Shown: one piece after another, positions 1 through 7,291 of the stretch
How positions within the stretch are numbered: the stretch's first letter is position 1
How the letters are laid out: each line of letters begins with the position of its first letter
DNA from: Parvimonas sp.
GTDB taxonomy: Bacteria > Bacillota > Clostridia > Tissierellales > Peptoniphilaceae
Direction of reading: 5' to 3'
DNA length: 64,000 nucleotides
NCBI GenBank assembly: GCA_022770425.1
Contig: JALEHY010000007.1
Location: 1 to 64,000 of the forward strand
Notes under the pieces: model-generated
Told to the model about the DNA's origin: nothing
What the model saw: only the letters and a program-made list of their open reading frames with translations
Databases searched by the model: none
Position numbers and translations under genes: made by a program

Positions 1-1023
1 GTAAGTTATTTTTACCAAAACGGATTAAAGTTTACAGGACAGGGAGCAACAAAATATTTTGTAAACGGAAGATATGCGAACAGTTGGGTTAAAAGAAGCG
101 GAGTTTGGTATTTTTATCAAAACGGAGTAAAGTTTACGGGACAAGGAAGAACTAAATACTTTTCAAACGGAAAATATGCTAACGGTTGGCAAAAGGTAAA
201 GGGAGAATGGTTCTATTACAGAGATGGTTTAAAGTTTACGGGAGTTGCTAAAGATTATCAAGGAACTCATAATTTCAAAAATGGAAAAATTGTACCTAAA
301 GCTACTGAAAAAATGCAAAAAGCCCTTAAAAGTGCGAAATATTATTTAAACAGTTCATCATCCGGATGGTCAAAAGAGAGACTTATAAGACAATTAAAAT
401 TTGACAGGTATACAGATGCGGAAATTAATTATGCATTAGCTAATTGCGGAGCAAATTGGTATAAAGAGGCACTTAAATATGCGAAAAACAATGTAAGAAG
501 TTCTCATATTTCAGAAGAAAATTTAAAATCAGTAATGAAACATTCCGGTTTTACAAGACAAGAAATTGAGTATGCGATAAAAAATTGTGGAGTAAATTGG
601 AAAAATATGGCTCTTGGGCATGCTAAGCTTTATTTGAGCTGTTCATTTGACGGTGGATGGTCAAAAGTTGAACTTAGAAAACAATTAAAATTTGATAATT
701 ATAGAGAAGCGGAAGCTGAATATGCAGTAAATAATTGCGGAGCAAATTGGAATAAGGAAGCTGTAGGAAGTGCGAAATATAAATTAAGAAACTCAAATTA
801 TTCAAGAAGTTCAATGATTAACTCTTTAATTAAAAAGGGTTTTACCAATTCAGAAGCAACTTACGGAGCAGATCATTGTAATGCCAACTGGAATGAAGAA
901 GCATTGGATATGGCTAAGTATTATAAAAGTGTTTTTGGATATCAAAAAACTAAAATAGCAGAAGAATTAAGAAAAGACGGATTTACACAAAGTCAAATTG
1001 ATTATGCTATAAACAGAATTTAA
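1..1023 (+). CDS. Surface/secreted protein with cell-wall-type repeats and five Ltp repeats (5' end missing)
   Basis: The frame is open from base 1, so the gene starts before the window and 340 codons are visible. The first ~100 residues hold about three copies of an aromatic repeat (YFYQNGLKFTGQG, then TKYF-NG-YANGW), like choline- or glucan-binding cell-wall repeats. From about residue 104 there are five ~48-residue helical repeats that mostly end in NCGANW or a variant, the pattern of the host cell surface-exposed lipoprotein (Ltp) family. An internal ATG at 313 lies inside the continuous frame with no ribosome binding site and is not the start. The architecture suggests an extracellular protein held on the wall. 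Ltp repeats are best known from phage superinfection-exclusion lipoproteins, but here they may simply be adhesive or structural. A hairpin terminator follows. Confidence 0.8.
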   Translation, partial: VSYFYQNGLKFTGQGATKYFVNGRYANSWVKRSGVWYFYQNGVKFTGQGRTKYFSNGKYANGWQKVKGEWFYYRDGLKFTGVAKDYQGTHNFKNGKIVPKATEKMQKALKSAKYYLNSSSSGWSKERLIRQLKFDRYTDAEINYALANCGANWYKEALKYAKNNVRSSHISEENLKSVMKHSGFTRQEIEYAIKNCGVNWKNMALGHAKLYLSCSFDGGWSKVELRKQLKFDNYREAEAEYAVNNCGANWNKEAVGSAKYKLRNSNYSRSSMINSLIKKGFTNSEATYGADHCNANWNEEALDMAKYYKSVFGYQKTKIAEELRKDGFTQSQIDYAINRI

Positions 1024-1036
1024 GAAAAATAATTAG

Positions 1037-1067
1037 AATTGAGATGTTTTTACATCTCAATTTTTTT
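1037..1067 (+). terminator. Intrinsic terminator
   Basis: A 10-bp stem, AATTGAGATG with CATCTCAATT, has a 6-nt loop and is followed by a T run. It lies 14 bases after the stop codon of the surface protein. Confidence 0.85.
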
Positions 1068-1070
1068 GTG

Positions 1071-1625
1071 AAATAAAGTAAAGCAATTAATTAAAAAAAT
1101 ATTCTTTTGCTATAATCTATTAAATAATGGAGATTTTTAAATATTTATATGGTATTTATTCTATAGTAAGTAAATATGAAAATAAAAAATTATTGATAGG
1201 AAGTTTAACTTTACCTTTTGTATTAATCGAAACGGCAAACCGAGTGCAGAATACTATATAAAAAGTAAATAATATATATTTATCGTTTGCTAAGCTAAGA
1301 CACTTAGTCATTTTTTGTTGCAAAAAGTAGTTATTTTTGCTATAATTAACGAGGTAATCGAGATAAATTTATAGCTTATTATAGATTTATTTTTATTTTG
1401 TCTTAATTACTTTATTACGCTAATTATAAACAGATATTTAAATTGTATTTGCAATTGTAATTACAAGTAGTGAAATAGCAGATAAAAAATTATCATTAGA
1501 AAAATTTGTGTTTTTAACGGGAAATTACTTAAATTTGAAAAATCTCTTTTAAAAAGTAATTATGGTGAATATTTGGAAAAGAAAGCTAATGAATAGAGCT
1601 TATATTTAGAAAGGTTAATATTTTA
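1071..1625. other. Long AT-rich intergenic stretch, probably decayed coding DNA
   Basis: There is no intact gene with a ribosome binding site. A 44-codon frame at 1127-1261 (starts MEIFKYLYG) and an open stretch near 1480-1550 that reads EIADKKLSLEKFVFLTGNY look like gene debris, but I cannot name them. A good sigma-A-type promoter, TTGCAA at 1318-1323 and TATAAT at 1341-1346 with a 17-base spacer, sits about 280 bases before the permease and may drive it. The string TTTTGCTATAAT occurs twice (1105-1116 and 1335-1346). Confidence 0.4.
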
Positions 1626-3032
1626 ATGAAAGATAGTTCGTTTGAAAAAGTATTGGGAACTTTTGATGTTATGGTTGTTGCTTTTGGTGCAATGATTGGT
1701 TGGGGTTGGGTTGTTTCGTCAGGTGATTGGATAAAAACAGGCGGAGTTTTAGGAACGGTTTTAGGTTTTATCTTGGGCGGGCTTATGATTTATTTTGTCG
1801 GTTTGTCTTATGCTGAACTTACAACTGCTATGCCTCAATCAGGAGGGGAACAGATATACAGTCATATGGCTTTAGGTTCTGTTTTTAGTTATATTTGTAC
1901 TTGGATTTTGATATTGAGTTATATGGGTGTGGTTTGTTATGAAGCTTGTTCTTTTCCGACAATACTGCAATACTTGTATCCTAATTTAGTTTTTGGATAT
2001 TTGTATACGATAAAAGGGTTTGATGTTTATGCCTCTTGGGTTTTAATCGGGAGTGCTACCGCTGTTATTATTGCATTGATAAATGTTATAGGAACAAAAA
2101 AATCTGTAATTATGCAAACCGTATTTACTGTTATGATTGCGGTTGTTGGGCTTATTTTGTTTGGAGGAGCTACATATAACGGTACTTTTACGAATATTGA
2201 AACTCAGATGTTTGTAGGAAACAATTTTGGAGATATTATCGGCAATATTATAAAGATAGCAATTATAACACCATTTTTCTTTTTCGGTTTTGATGTAATA
2301 CCTCAAGCTGCAGGAGAAATAAATATTCCTTTGAAAAAATTGGGCAGGTTGATGATTTTATCAATCTTATTAACAGTTGTTTTTTATTCTGTCATAGTAA
2401 TTTCAATTGGGTTGGTTATGACTAAAAATGATATTAACACTTCAATGAAATTGACGGGGTTGGTTACTGCTGATACAATGGAAAAGGCATTTGGAAGTAA
2501 ATTTATGTCAAAAGTTTTAATAATTGGTGGTCTTTGTGGAATCGTGACAAGTTGGAATGCTTTTTTGATAGGAGGTAGTCGTGCATTATATGCAATGTCA
2601 AACGCAAATATGACTCCGCCGATGTTTTCAAAATTGCACAAGAAATACAATTCACCGGTAAATGCACTTTTGCTATTGGGTTTTTTATCGGCGTTGGCTC
2701 CTTTGTTGGGTAGAGTAATGTTGGTATGGATTGTAAATGCGGCGAATTTTGCTTGTTGTTTTTCTTATTGTATGGTTTCTTTATCTTATTTGATAATAAG
2801 AAAAAAATATCCTGATATGGAAAGACCTTTTAAAAATAAAAGATATAAATTAGTCGGGGGACTTGCGACGATTATGTCCGGTGCAATGATGATTATGTAC
2901 ATTGTACCGAATACAAATTATACATTAGTTTGGCAAGAATGGCTTATAATAGGTGTTTGGTTGTTAATAGGATTAATGTTTTTTATTTACAGCAAATTAA
3001 AATATAAAGATAAATTCGGATTAATCAAATAA
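1626..3032 (+). CDS. APC-superfamily amino-acid permease
   Basis: This 468-residue protein is almost entirely hydrophobic with about 12 membrane segments and belongs to the amino acid-polyamine-organocation family. The N-terminal helix carries GAMIGWGWVVSSGDW in place of the usual GxGIF substrate-binding break in helix 1. The PQSGGEQIYS region of helix 2-3 is also typical. It probably exchanges or imports an amino acid across the cytoplasmic membrane; the substrate cannot be told from sequence. The AGAAAGG at about 1608 is the likely ribosome binding site. The gene stands alone and ends at a perfect-palindrome terminator. An amino-acid permease suits the amino-acid-fermenting metabolism of the window. 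Confidence 0.85.
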   Translation: MKDSSFEKVLGTFDVMVVAFGAMIGWGWVVSSGDWIKTGGVLGTVLGFILGGLMIYFVGLSYAELTTAMPQSGGEQIYSHMALGSVFSYICTWILILSYMGVVCYEACSFPTILQYLYPNLVFGYLYTIKGFDVYASWVLIGSATAVIIALINVIGTKKSVIMQTVFTVMIAVVGLILFGGATYNGTFTNIETQMFVGNNFGDIIGNIIKIAIITPFFFFGFDVIPQAAGEINIPLKKLGRLMILSILLTVVFYSVIVISIGLVMTKNDINTSMKLTGLVTADTMEKAFGSKFMSKVLIIGGLCGIVTSWNAFLIGGSRALYAMSNANMTPPMFSKLHKKYNSPVNALLLLGFLSALAPLLGRVMLVWIVNAANFACCFSYCMVSLSYLIIRKKYPDMERPFKNKRYKLVGGLATIMSGAMMIMYIVPNTNYTLVWQEWLIIGVWLLIGLMFFIYSKLKYKDKFGLIK

Positions 3033-3070
3033 GGTTGAAATTAATTTTTAAAATGGATAAATTTTTTGAA

Positions 3071-3103
3071 AAATAGTCTTAATTAAGACTATTTTTATTT
3101 TTT
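3071..3103 (+). terminator. Palindromic terminator after the permease
   Basis: A perfect 24-bp palindrome (AAATAGTCTT, centre AATT, AAGACTATTT, at 3071-3094) is followed by TTTATTTTTT. Confidence 0.8.
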
Positions 3104-3186
3104 ATGATATAATTTAGTTAGTTTAAAGGTTTTTATTTTTTATAATTTGTTTTTTAGCAGAACATAATTGTAGTATATATGAAAAA

Positions 3187-3486
3187 ATGTTGATTGTTGA
3201 AAATGATGGTTTTTTGAGTGATTTTTGTTTTGATAGTGAAATTGTTATTGCTATTTTGGATATCTGTAGAGATGATGATAACAGCGGGGAAATTAAAGCC
3301 TAAGAAAAAATTAAAAAAGTTTACCCTAAGATTAAAGTAATTTTGATGATAAGTGTAGCTGAAACAGATATTATATAGGACGGTGCTCTTGCAGGAATCA
3401 GATACAGAATTTATGATTTAAACGGAGCATTATTCATAGGAACAAGAGAAAATTTTAAAATTACCGTTTTAATACCGAAAGAATAA
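3187..3486 (+). pseudogene. Decayed two-component remnant: response-regulator receiver joined to a histidine-kinase tail
   Basis: Read in a single frame, this stretch is interrupted by stops at about codons 39 and 63. The first part reads MLIVENDGFLSDF, then VIAILDI, then KIKKVYPKIKVILMISVAE, which follows a response-regulator receiver (acidic pocket, phosphorylation-site strand, and the KYPxIKVI strand). The last part, GIRYRIYDLNGALFIGTREN then FKITVLIPKE, follows the end of a NarL-partner histidine-kinase ATPase domain (GMRERV, GGTLEI, V-IP). The two fragments are probably what is left after a deletion through a kinase-regulator pair. No function is expected. Confidence 0.55.
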
Positions 3487-3526
3487 AATTTTGAATTTAT
3501 AATAGATTTTAATTTTTATTTTTGTT

Positions 3527-3543
3527 TTTAAGGTTCACTTAAA
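3527..3543 (+). promoter_or_regulatory. CiaR-like direct-repeat operator, copy 1
   Basis: TTTAAG-GTTCA-CTTAAA matches the layout TTTAAG-N5-TTTAAG used by the CiaR response regulator of streptococci. It is followed 10 bases later by a TATAAT at 3554-3559, so it sits where the -35 element would be. The same spacer GTTCA recurs in copy 2. Confidence 0.5.
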
Positions 3544-3618
3544 GTTTGAGGACTATAATTAACACATAGTAATGATGCAGTAATAAAAAAACTAAAAAAA
3601 AATAGTTTACAAAAAATA

Positions 3619-3635
3619 TTTAAAGTTCATTTAAG
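3619..3635 (+). promoter_or_regulatory. CiaR-like direct-repeat operator, copy 2
   Basis: TTTAAA-GTTCA-TTTAAG lies 92 bases after copy 1 and 45 bases before the htrA start. A weak -10 (TATAGC, 3652-3657) follows. Streptococcal htrA is a CiaR target through the same spaced repeat; that parallel is from knowledge of the family, and the regulator here is not in this window. Confidence 0.5.
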
Positions 3636-3679
3636 TTTCATAGATTAAAATTATAGCATAAACAAGAGAGGTGTTAGAT

Positions 3680-4993
3680 ATGAATGATGACAATCAAAGA
3701 GATTTTGACAAAACTGAAGAAATAAAATCTGAAGAAGAAAATTTAGAAAGTGAAGTAAATGAAAAAAATACAAAAAGTGAAATGACAGATAATTTTGATA
3801 AAGAAGATTCTAAAGAAAAGTCTACAAAGGACGTTTTGGATGAATATATCAGTTCGGTATTTGAGAAAAAATATAATAATAAATTAAATAATCAAAAAAA
3901 ATCTTCATTCGCCAAAATGATGTTGGCAATAATTTTGACTTCTGTTCTTAGCAGTGGCGGAACTGCATGGTACCTTACAAGTAAGTCAAAAAACAACGGT
4001 TTGAACTCAGCAAATTCAGGAACAAATGCTGTTACTATAAATTCAACAGATTCTGTAAATGTTGAAAAAGCTGTTGCAAAAAAATCAATGCCGTCTGTTG
4101 TAGGGATAACAACTGTGGGAGTTTCCGAAGATATGTTTTTAAGACAATCTCAAGTAAACGGACTTGGTTCAGGAGTTATTGTAAGTAAGGACGGTTATAT
4201 AATTACAAATAATCACGTTGTTGATCCTACTAAAACAAAACAAGCAACGGTGCTTTTAAATGACGGAAGTAAACATACCGCAGAAATTTTATGGAGTGAT
4301 AAGTCTTTAGATTTGGCTGTAATAAAAATTGATGCCAGCGGATTAAATTTACAACCTGTTGAACTTGGAGACAGTTCGGTTGTAAGTATTGGTGATAAAG
4401 CTATTGCCATAGGAAGTCCGCTTGGAATAAATTTACAATCAACTTTGACCTCAGGCTATATTTCAGGTAAAGACAGGGTTATTACTTTATCTGACGGTTC
4501 TTCAATGGAGGGACTTTTCCAAACAGATGCGGCGATAAATCCGGGAAACAGCGGTGGAGCTTTGTTGAATGATAAAGGACAACTGATAGGAATAAATACC
4601 GCAAAAGCGGGAAACAGTGACGGAATAGGTTTTTCGATTCCGATAAATACTGCAAAACCTATCTTGGAACAAATAATAAAAACCGGAAAATTCGAATCAG
4701 TTTTACTCGGAATAAGAGGTATAAATGTTTCAAGATACAATGTTTTAAGTGAAACAAAACTTGGAGTTGACGAAGGAGTTTATATTCATGAAATAGTGAG
4801 TGATTCTCCTGCCGAACAAAGTGGATTGAAAAAGGGAGATGTAATCACTAAAGTAGGCGATTATAAAGTAAATTCAAATTCAAGTTTAAAAACAGCTTTG
4901 CTAAATTATAAATTAGGCGATAAGGCAAGCGTTGAAATCGTAAGAGATGGAAAAACAATGCAAGTCGAAGTAAATTTTGCAAAGTTTAATTAA
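3680..4993 (+). CDS. htrA: HtrA/DegP-family membrane-anchored serine protease
   Basis: The product is 437 residues. An acidic, Lys/Glu-rich cytoplasmic N-terminus of about 75 residues is followed by one membrane segment (MMLAIILTSVLSSGG) and then a trypsin-like domain outside the cell. The catalytic triad is visible: His in NNHVVD, Asp in SLDLAVIKID, Ser in NPGNSGGALL. A PDZ domain (GVYIHEIVSDSPAEQSGLKKGD) closes the protein. It should degrade or refold misfolded exported proteins. The frame can be extended to a GTG at 3671, but GAGAGGTG at 3666-3673 is the ribosome binding site for the ATG at 3680. Upstream are two CiaR-like operators, so control by a cell-envelope two-component system is likely. 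Confidence 0.93.
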   Translation: MNDDNQRDFDKTEEIKSEEENLESEVNEKNTKSEMTDNFDKEDSKEKSTKDVLDEYISSVFEKKYNNKLNNQKKSSFAKMMLAIILTSVLSSGGTAWYLTSKSKNNGLNSANSGTNAVTINSTDSVNVEKAVAKKSMPSVVGITTVGVSEDMFLRQSQVNGLGSGVIVSKDGYIITNNHVVDPTKTKQATVLLNDGSKHTAEILWSDKSLDLAVIKIDASGLNLQPVELGDSSVVSIGDKAIAIGSPLGINLQSTLTSGYISGKDRVITLSDGSSMEGLFQTDAAINPGNSGGALLNDKGQLIGINTAKAGNSDGIGFSIPINTAKPILEQIIKTGKFESVLLGIRGINVSRYNVLSETKLGVDEGVYIHEIVSDSPAEQSGLKKGDVITKVGDYKVNSNSSLKTALLNYKLGDKASVEIVRDGKTMQVEVNFAKFN

Positions 4994-5029
4994 AAAGCTT
5001 TTTTTCATATTCTCCGTTTAAATAGATAA

Positions 5030-5067
5030 AAAAATATCAAAAGTTTTATACTTTTGATATTTTTTTG
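5030..5067 (+). terminator. Terminator between htrA and queT (possibly bidirectional)
   Basis: The stem AAATATCAAAAGT pairs with ACTTTTGATATTT and is followed by a T run. The A-rich 5' flank would also give a U run on the minus strand, so it may end queT too. Confidence 0.8.
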
Positions 5068-5114
5068 CTTTAATTATTTTTCAATTAAAAATATGAATTG
5101 AATCGATATTTAAA

Positions 5115-5606
5115 CTAAATTGTTTTTTTAAAGTCGAGAATTTTTGTAAATTCTTTGTTTTTACACAGTATGTAAAAAATTGGCAATCCGACTATGTATA
5201 TAACCACAAATTCTGATGCCATAAGTTGTGCAAGTAACACCCAAAATCCTACAGGATTCGGCATCATTAAGTAAATTTCCAAAGCTATCGGAATCATTCC
5301 GAAAATCGGAACTATGCAAGCGATGTAACAATTTTTTATTCTTGTCATTATCACTGCTACTAAAAATGTGGCAAGTGTTCCAAATAACATATCAATAACT
5401 CCTACTGTGCTTGCAATATTTGCTAAAAAGCAACCGAGAGTTACACCTATTGTATATTCGGCGTTGAAAAAAGGTAAAATTGCAAGAGCTTCTGAAAGTC
5501 TAAATTGAAGTCCGCCGTATCCTAATCCGAATGCTTCGGATAAAATTGTTAGCACGACATAAAGAGCCGCTACCATTGACTGTCTTGTCATTTTTTTGAT
5601 ATTCAT
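5115..5606 (-). CDS. queT: QueT-family transporter, ECF substrate-binding subunit for a queuosine precursor
   Basis: This 163-residue protein has about five membrane helices and matches the QueT (COG4708, formerly DUF988) family: RQSMVAALYVVLTI at the start, then GLQFRLSEALAILPFF and LGCFLANI. QueT is the substrate-specific S component of an energy-coupling-factor transporter and is thought to bring in preQ0/preQ1 or queuine for tRNA modification. The energizing ecfA/ecfT genes are not in this window. An AGGAGG sits 5 bases before the ATG. The mRNA has a 145-base structured leader, consistent with riboswitch control as is usual for this family. Confidence 0.85.
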   Translation of the reverse strand: MNIKKMTRQSMVAALYVVLTILSEAFGLGYGGLQFRLSEALAILPFFNAEYTIGVTLGCFLANIASTVGVIDMLFGTLATFLVAVIMTRIKNCYIACIVPIFGMIPIALEIYLMMPNPVGFWVLLAQLMASEFVVIYIVGLPIFYILCKNKEFTKILDFKKTI

Positions 5607-5755
5607 TTTTTCCTCCTAAATTGGAGTGTTTTGGTCAACAAAAAAAGGGCAAATGCCCACACACTTGATTTTTAAAGTGGGTGCCAAGCAAAACACTATC
5701 TTATTTTTTAGTAATTTTAAATCTGTTGTTTATATCTAATCTAAAATTACTAAAA
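5607..5755 (-). promoter_or_regulatory. Structured 5' leader of queT, candidate riboswitch of unassigned class
   Basis: On the minus strand the leader folds into two units. The first is a 13-bp hairpin (5742-5754 with 5707-5719). The second is a domain closed by a 9-bp helix, AGTGTTTTG at 5689-5697 with CAAAACACT at 5625-5633. Inside it lie a small stem (5675-5679 with 5662-5666) and GGGCATTTGCCC (5647-5658), which is followed by seven U. The 3' strand of the closing helix is 7 bases from the AGGAGG. CCCAC (5677-5681) and GTGGG (5656-5660) can pair in an alternative fold. queT genes are classic preQ1 riboswitch targets, but I cannot match this to the class I, II or III consensus from memory. 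Confidence 0.5.
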
Positions 5756-5756
5756 G

Positions 5757-5785
5757 ATTTTATCATAAAAAAAGTTTTTTTGCAA
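5757..5785 (-). promoter_or_regulatory. Promoter of queT
   Basis: On the minus strand TTGCAA (5780-5785) and TAAAAT (5757-5762) are separated by 17 bases. Transcription would start near 5750. Confidence 0.65.
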
Positions 5786-5875
5786 ATAATTTTTGTATCA
5801 TCAAAAATATTTTATCAAATTTAAATTTAAAATTTGAAATTATTAGTATAAAAAATAAAAATTTTTCAAGATATA

Positions 5876-5903
5876 TTGAAGTTTTTTTATTATGTGATAT
5901 ACT
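5876..5903 (+). promoter_or_regulatory. Promoter of the trkA operon
   Basis: TTGAAG at 5876-5881 and an extended -10 (TGA then TATACT at 5898-5903) are spaced by 16 bases and end about 18 bases before trkA. Confidence 0.6.
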
Positions 5904-5921
5904 AAATATCGGAGGTAAGGT

Positions 5922-7280
5922 ATGAAAATTGTAATTGTCGGTGCTGGTAAAGTCGGAGAATATTTATTCACAGACTTGAATACAGACGAAAATGATATTA
6001 TCTTAATTGAAAAAAGACAAGAGATATTAAATGAGATGTTATCAAAATATGATATTATGGGTGTTTCCGGTAATGCAACAAGCTATGATGTTTTAGATGA
6101 GGCAAGTGTTTCGGATAGTGATGTTTTTATTGCGGTAACCGAAAGTGATGAAATAAATATTATTTCTTGTATTTTTGCTAAAAAAATGGGTGCAAAATAT
6201 ACAATAGCAAGGGTTAGAAATCCTGAATATTCAGATAAATATGGATTTATAAAAGAAACTTTGGGAATTGATTTGATGATTAATCCGGAGTTTGTTTCTG
6301 CAAGAGAAATTTCAAGAAGTTTGAAATATCCTTCGGCACATTCTGTTGAAACTTTCGCAGACGGTAGGGTTAAACTTGTAGGAATTTCCGTTGACGGTAA
6401 AAATCCTTTAAATAATTTAAAAATTTCAGATTTACAACAAGTTTTTAATCATAAAATTTTGATAGGAATTGTTCAAAGAGGGGAAGAAATTTTTATTCCT
6501 TCAGGAAATTTTGTAATAAGAGAGAATGATAAAGTCTATTTTACCGGTGCGGATGAGTATGTTTACAAATTTTATAATCAAATCGGTGTTAATGACAAAA
6601 ATGTAGATTCGGTATTTATAATCGGAGGAAGCAGAATATCTTATTATCTTATTTCAAATTTAATTCGTGAGAATATAAATATAAAATTAATAGAAGTCAA
6701 CAGAGAAAGAGCGGAATTTTTCAGTGAAAAATTTCCTCAAGATGTAAAGATAATTTGTGCAGACGGTTCCGACTCTGATGTTTTGGATGAGGAAGGAATG
6801 TCAGGGTATGACTCTTGTATAGCTCTTACAGGGATAGATGAAGAGAACATAATGCTTTCGATGTATGCCAAGAAATTAAATGTAAAAAAGACTATTGCAA
6901 AAGTTAGTAGACTTTCTCTTTTGAATATAATTTCTTCGGCGGAGAATTATTCTTTTGTTACACCTAAAAAGTTGGTTTCGGATATAATAATAAGTGTTGT
7001 AAGATCTATAATGAACAGTGAAGGAGCAAATATTGAAACTCTTCACAGACTTTGCGACAATAAGGTTGAAGCGGTTGAGATTAAAATAAAAAAAGAAACT
7101 AAGGCAATAGGCAAAGCGCTTAAAGATCTTAATATAAAAGAAAATGTCCTTATTGCTTACATAATTCGTGACGGCAAATTGATTTTTCCGACCGGCGATG
7201 ACAGTATTTTGGTTGGTGACAGTGTTATTGTAATTTCGAAGGCTAATTTGGTTCAAAATATAGATTGTATTTTGGTTTAG
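5922..7280 (+). CDS. trkA: Trk potassium uptake system NAD-binding gating protein TrkA
   Basis: The 452-residue cytoplasmic protein has two RCK units, each a Rossmann fold plus a TrkA-C domain. The first begins MKIVIVGAGKVGEYL, an intact GxGxxG nucleotide site. The second (from about residue 228) has VFIIGGSRISYYL, where the glycine motif is degenerate, so it may bind nucleotide weakly or not at all. It forms the gating ring under TrkH and opens the channel in response to nucleotide. GGAGG at 5911 is the ribosome binding site. It is first in a four-gene operon with trkH, rnhA and tsaC. Confidence 0.92.
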   Translation: MKIVIVGAGKVGEYLFTDLNTDENDIILIEKRQEILNEMLSKYDIMGVSGNATSYDVLDEASVSDSDVFIAVTESDEINIISCIFAKKMGAKYTIARVRNPEYSDKYGFIKETLGIDLMINPEFVSAREISRSLKYPSAHSVETFADGRVKLVGISVDGKNPLNNLKISDLQQVFNHKILIGIVQRGEEIFIPSGNFVIRENDKVYFTGADEYVYKFYNQIGVNDKNVDSVFIIGGSRISYYLISNLIRENINIKLIEVNRERAEFFSEKFPQDVKIICADGSDSDVLDEEGMSGYDSCIALTGIDEENIMLSMYAKKLNVKKTIAKVSRLSLLNIISSAENYSFVTPKKLVSDIIISVVRSIMNSEGANIETLHRLCDNKVEAVEIKIKKETKAIGKALKDLNIKENVLIAYIIRDGKLIFPTGDDSILVGDSVIVISKANLVQNIDCILV

Positions 7281-7291
7281 CGAGGGATTTT

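Noticed and set aside
1127..1261. 44-codon frame after a TATAAT
   Set aside because: No ribosome binding site and no recognisable family; kept only as possible debris in the intergenic entry.
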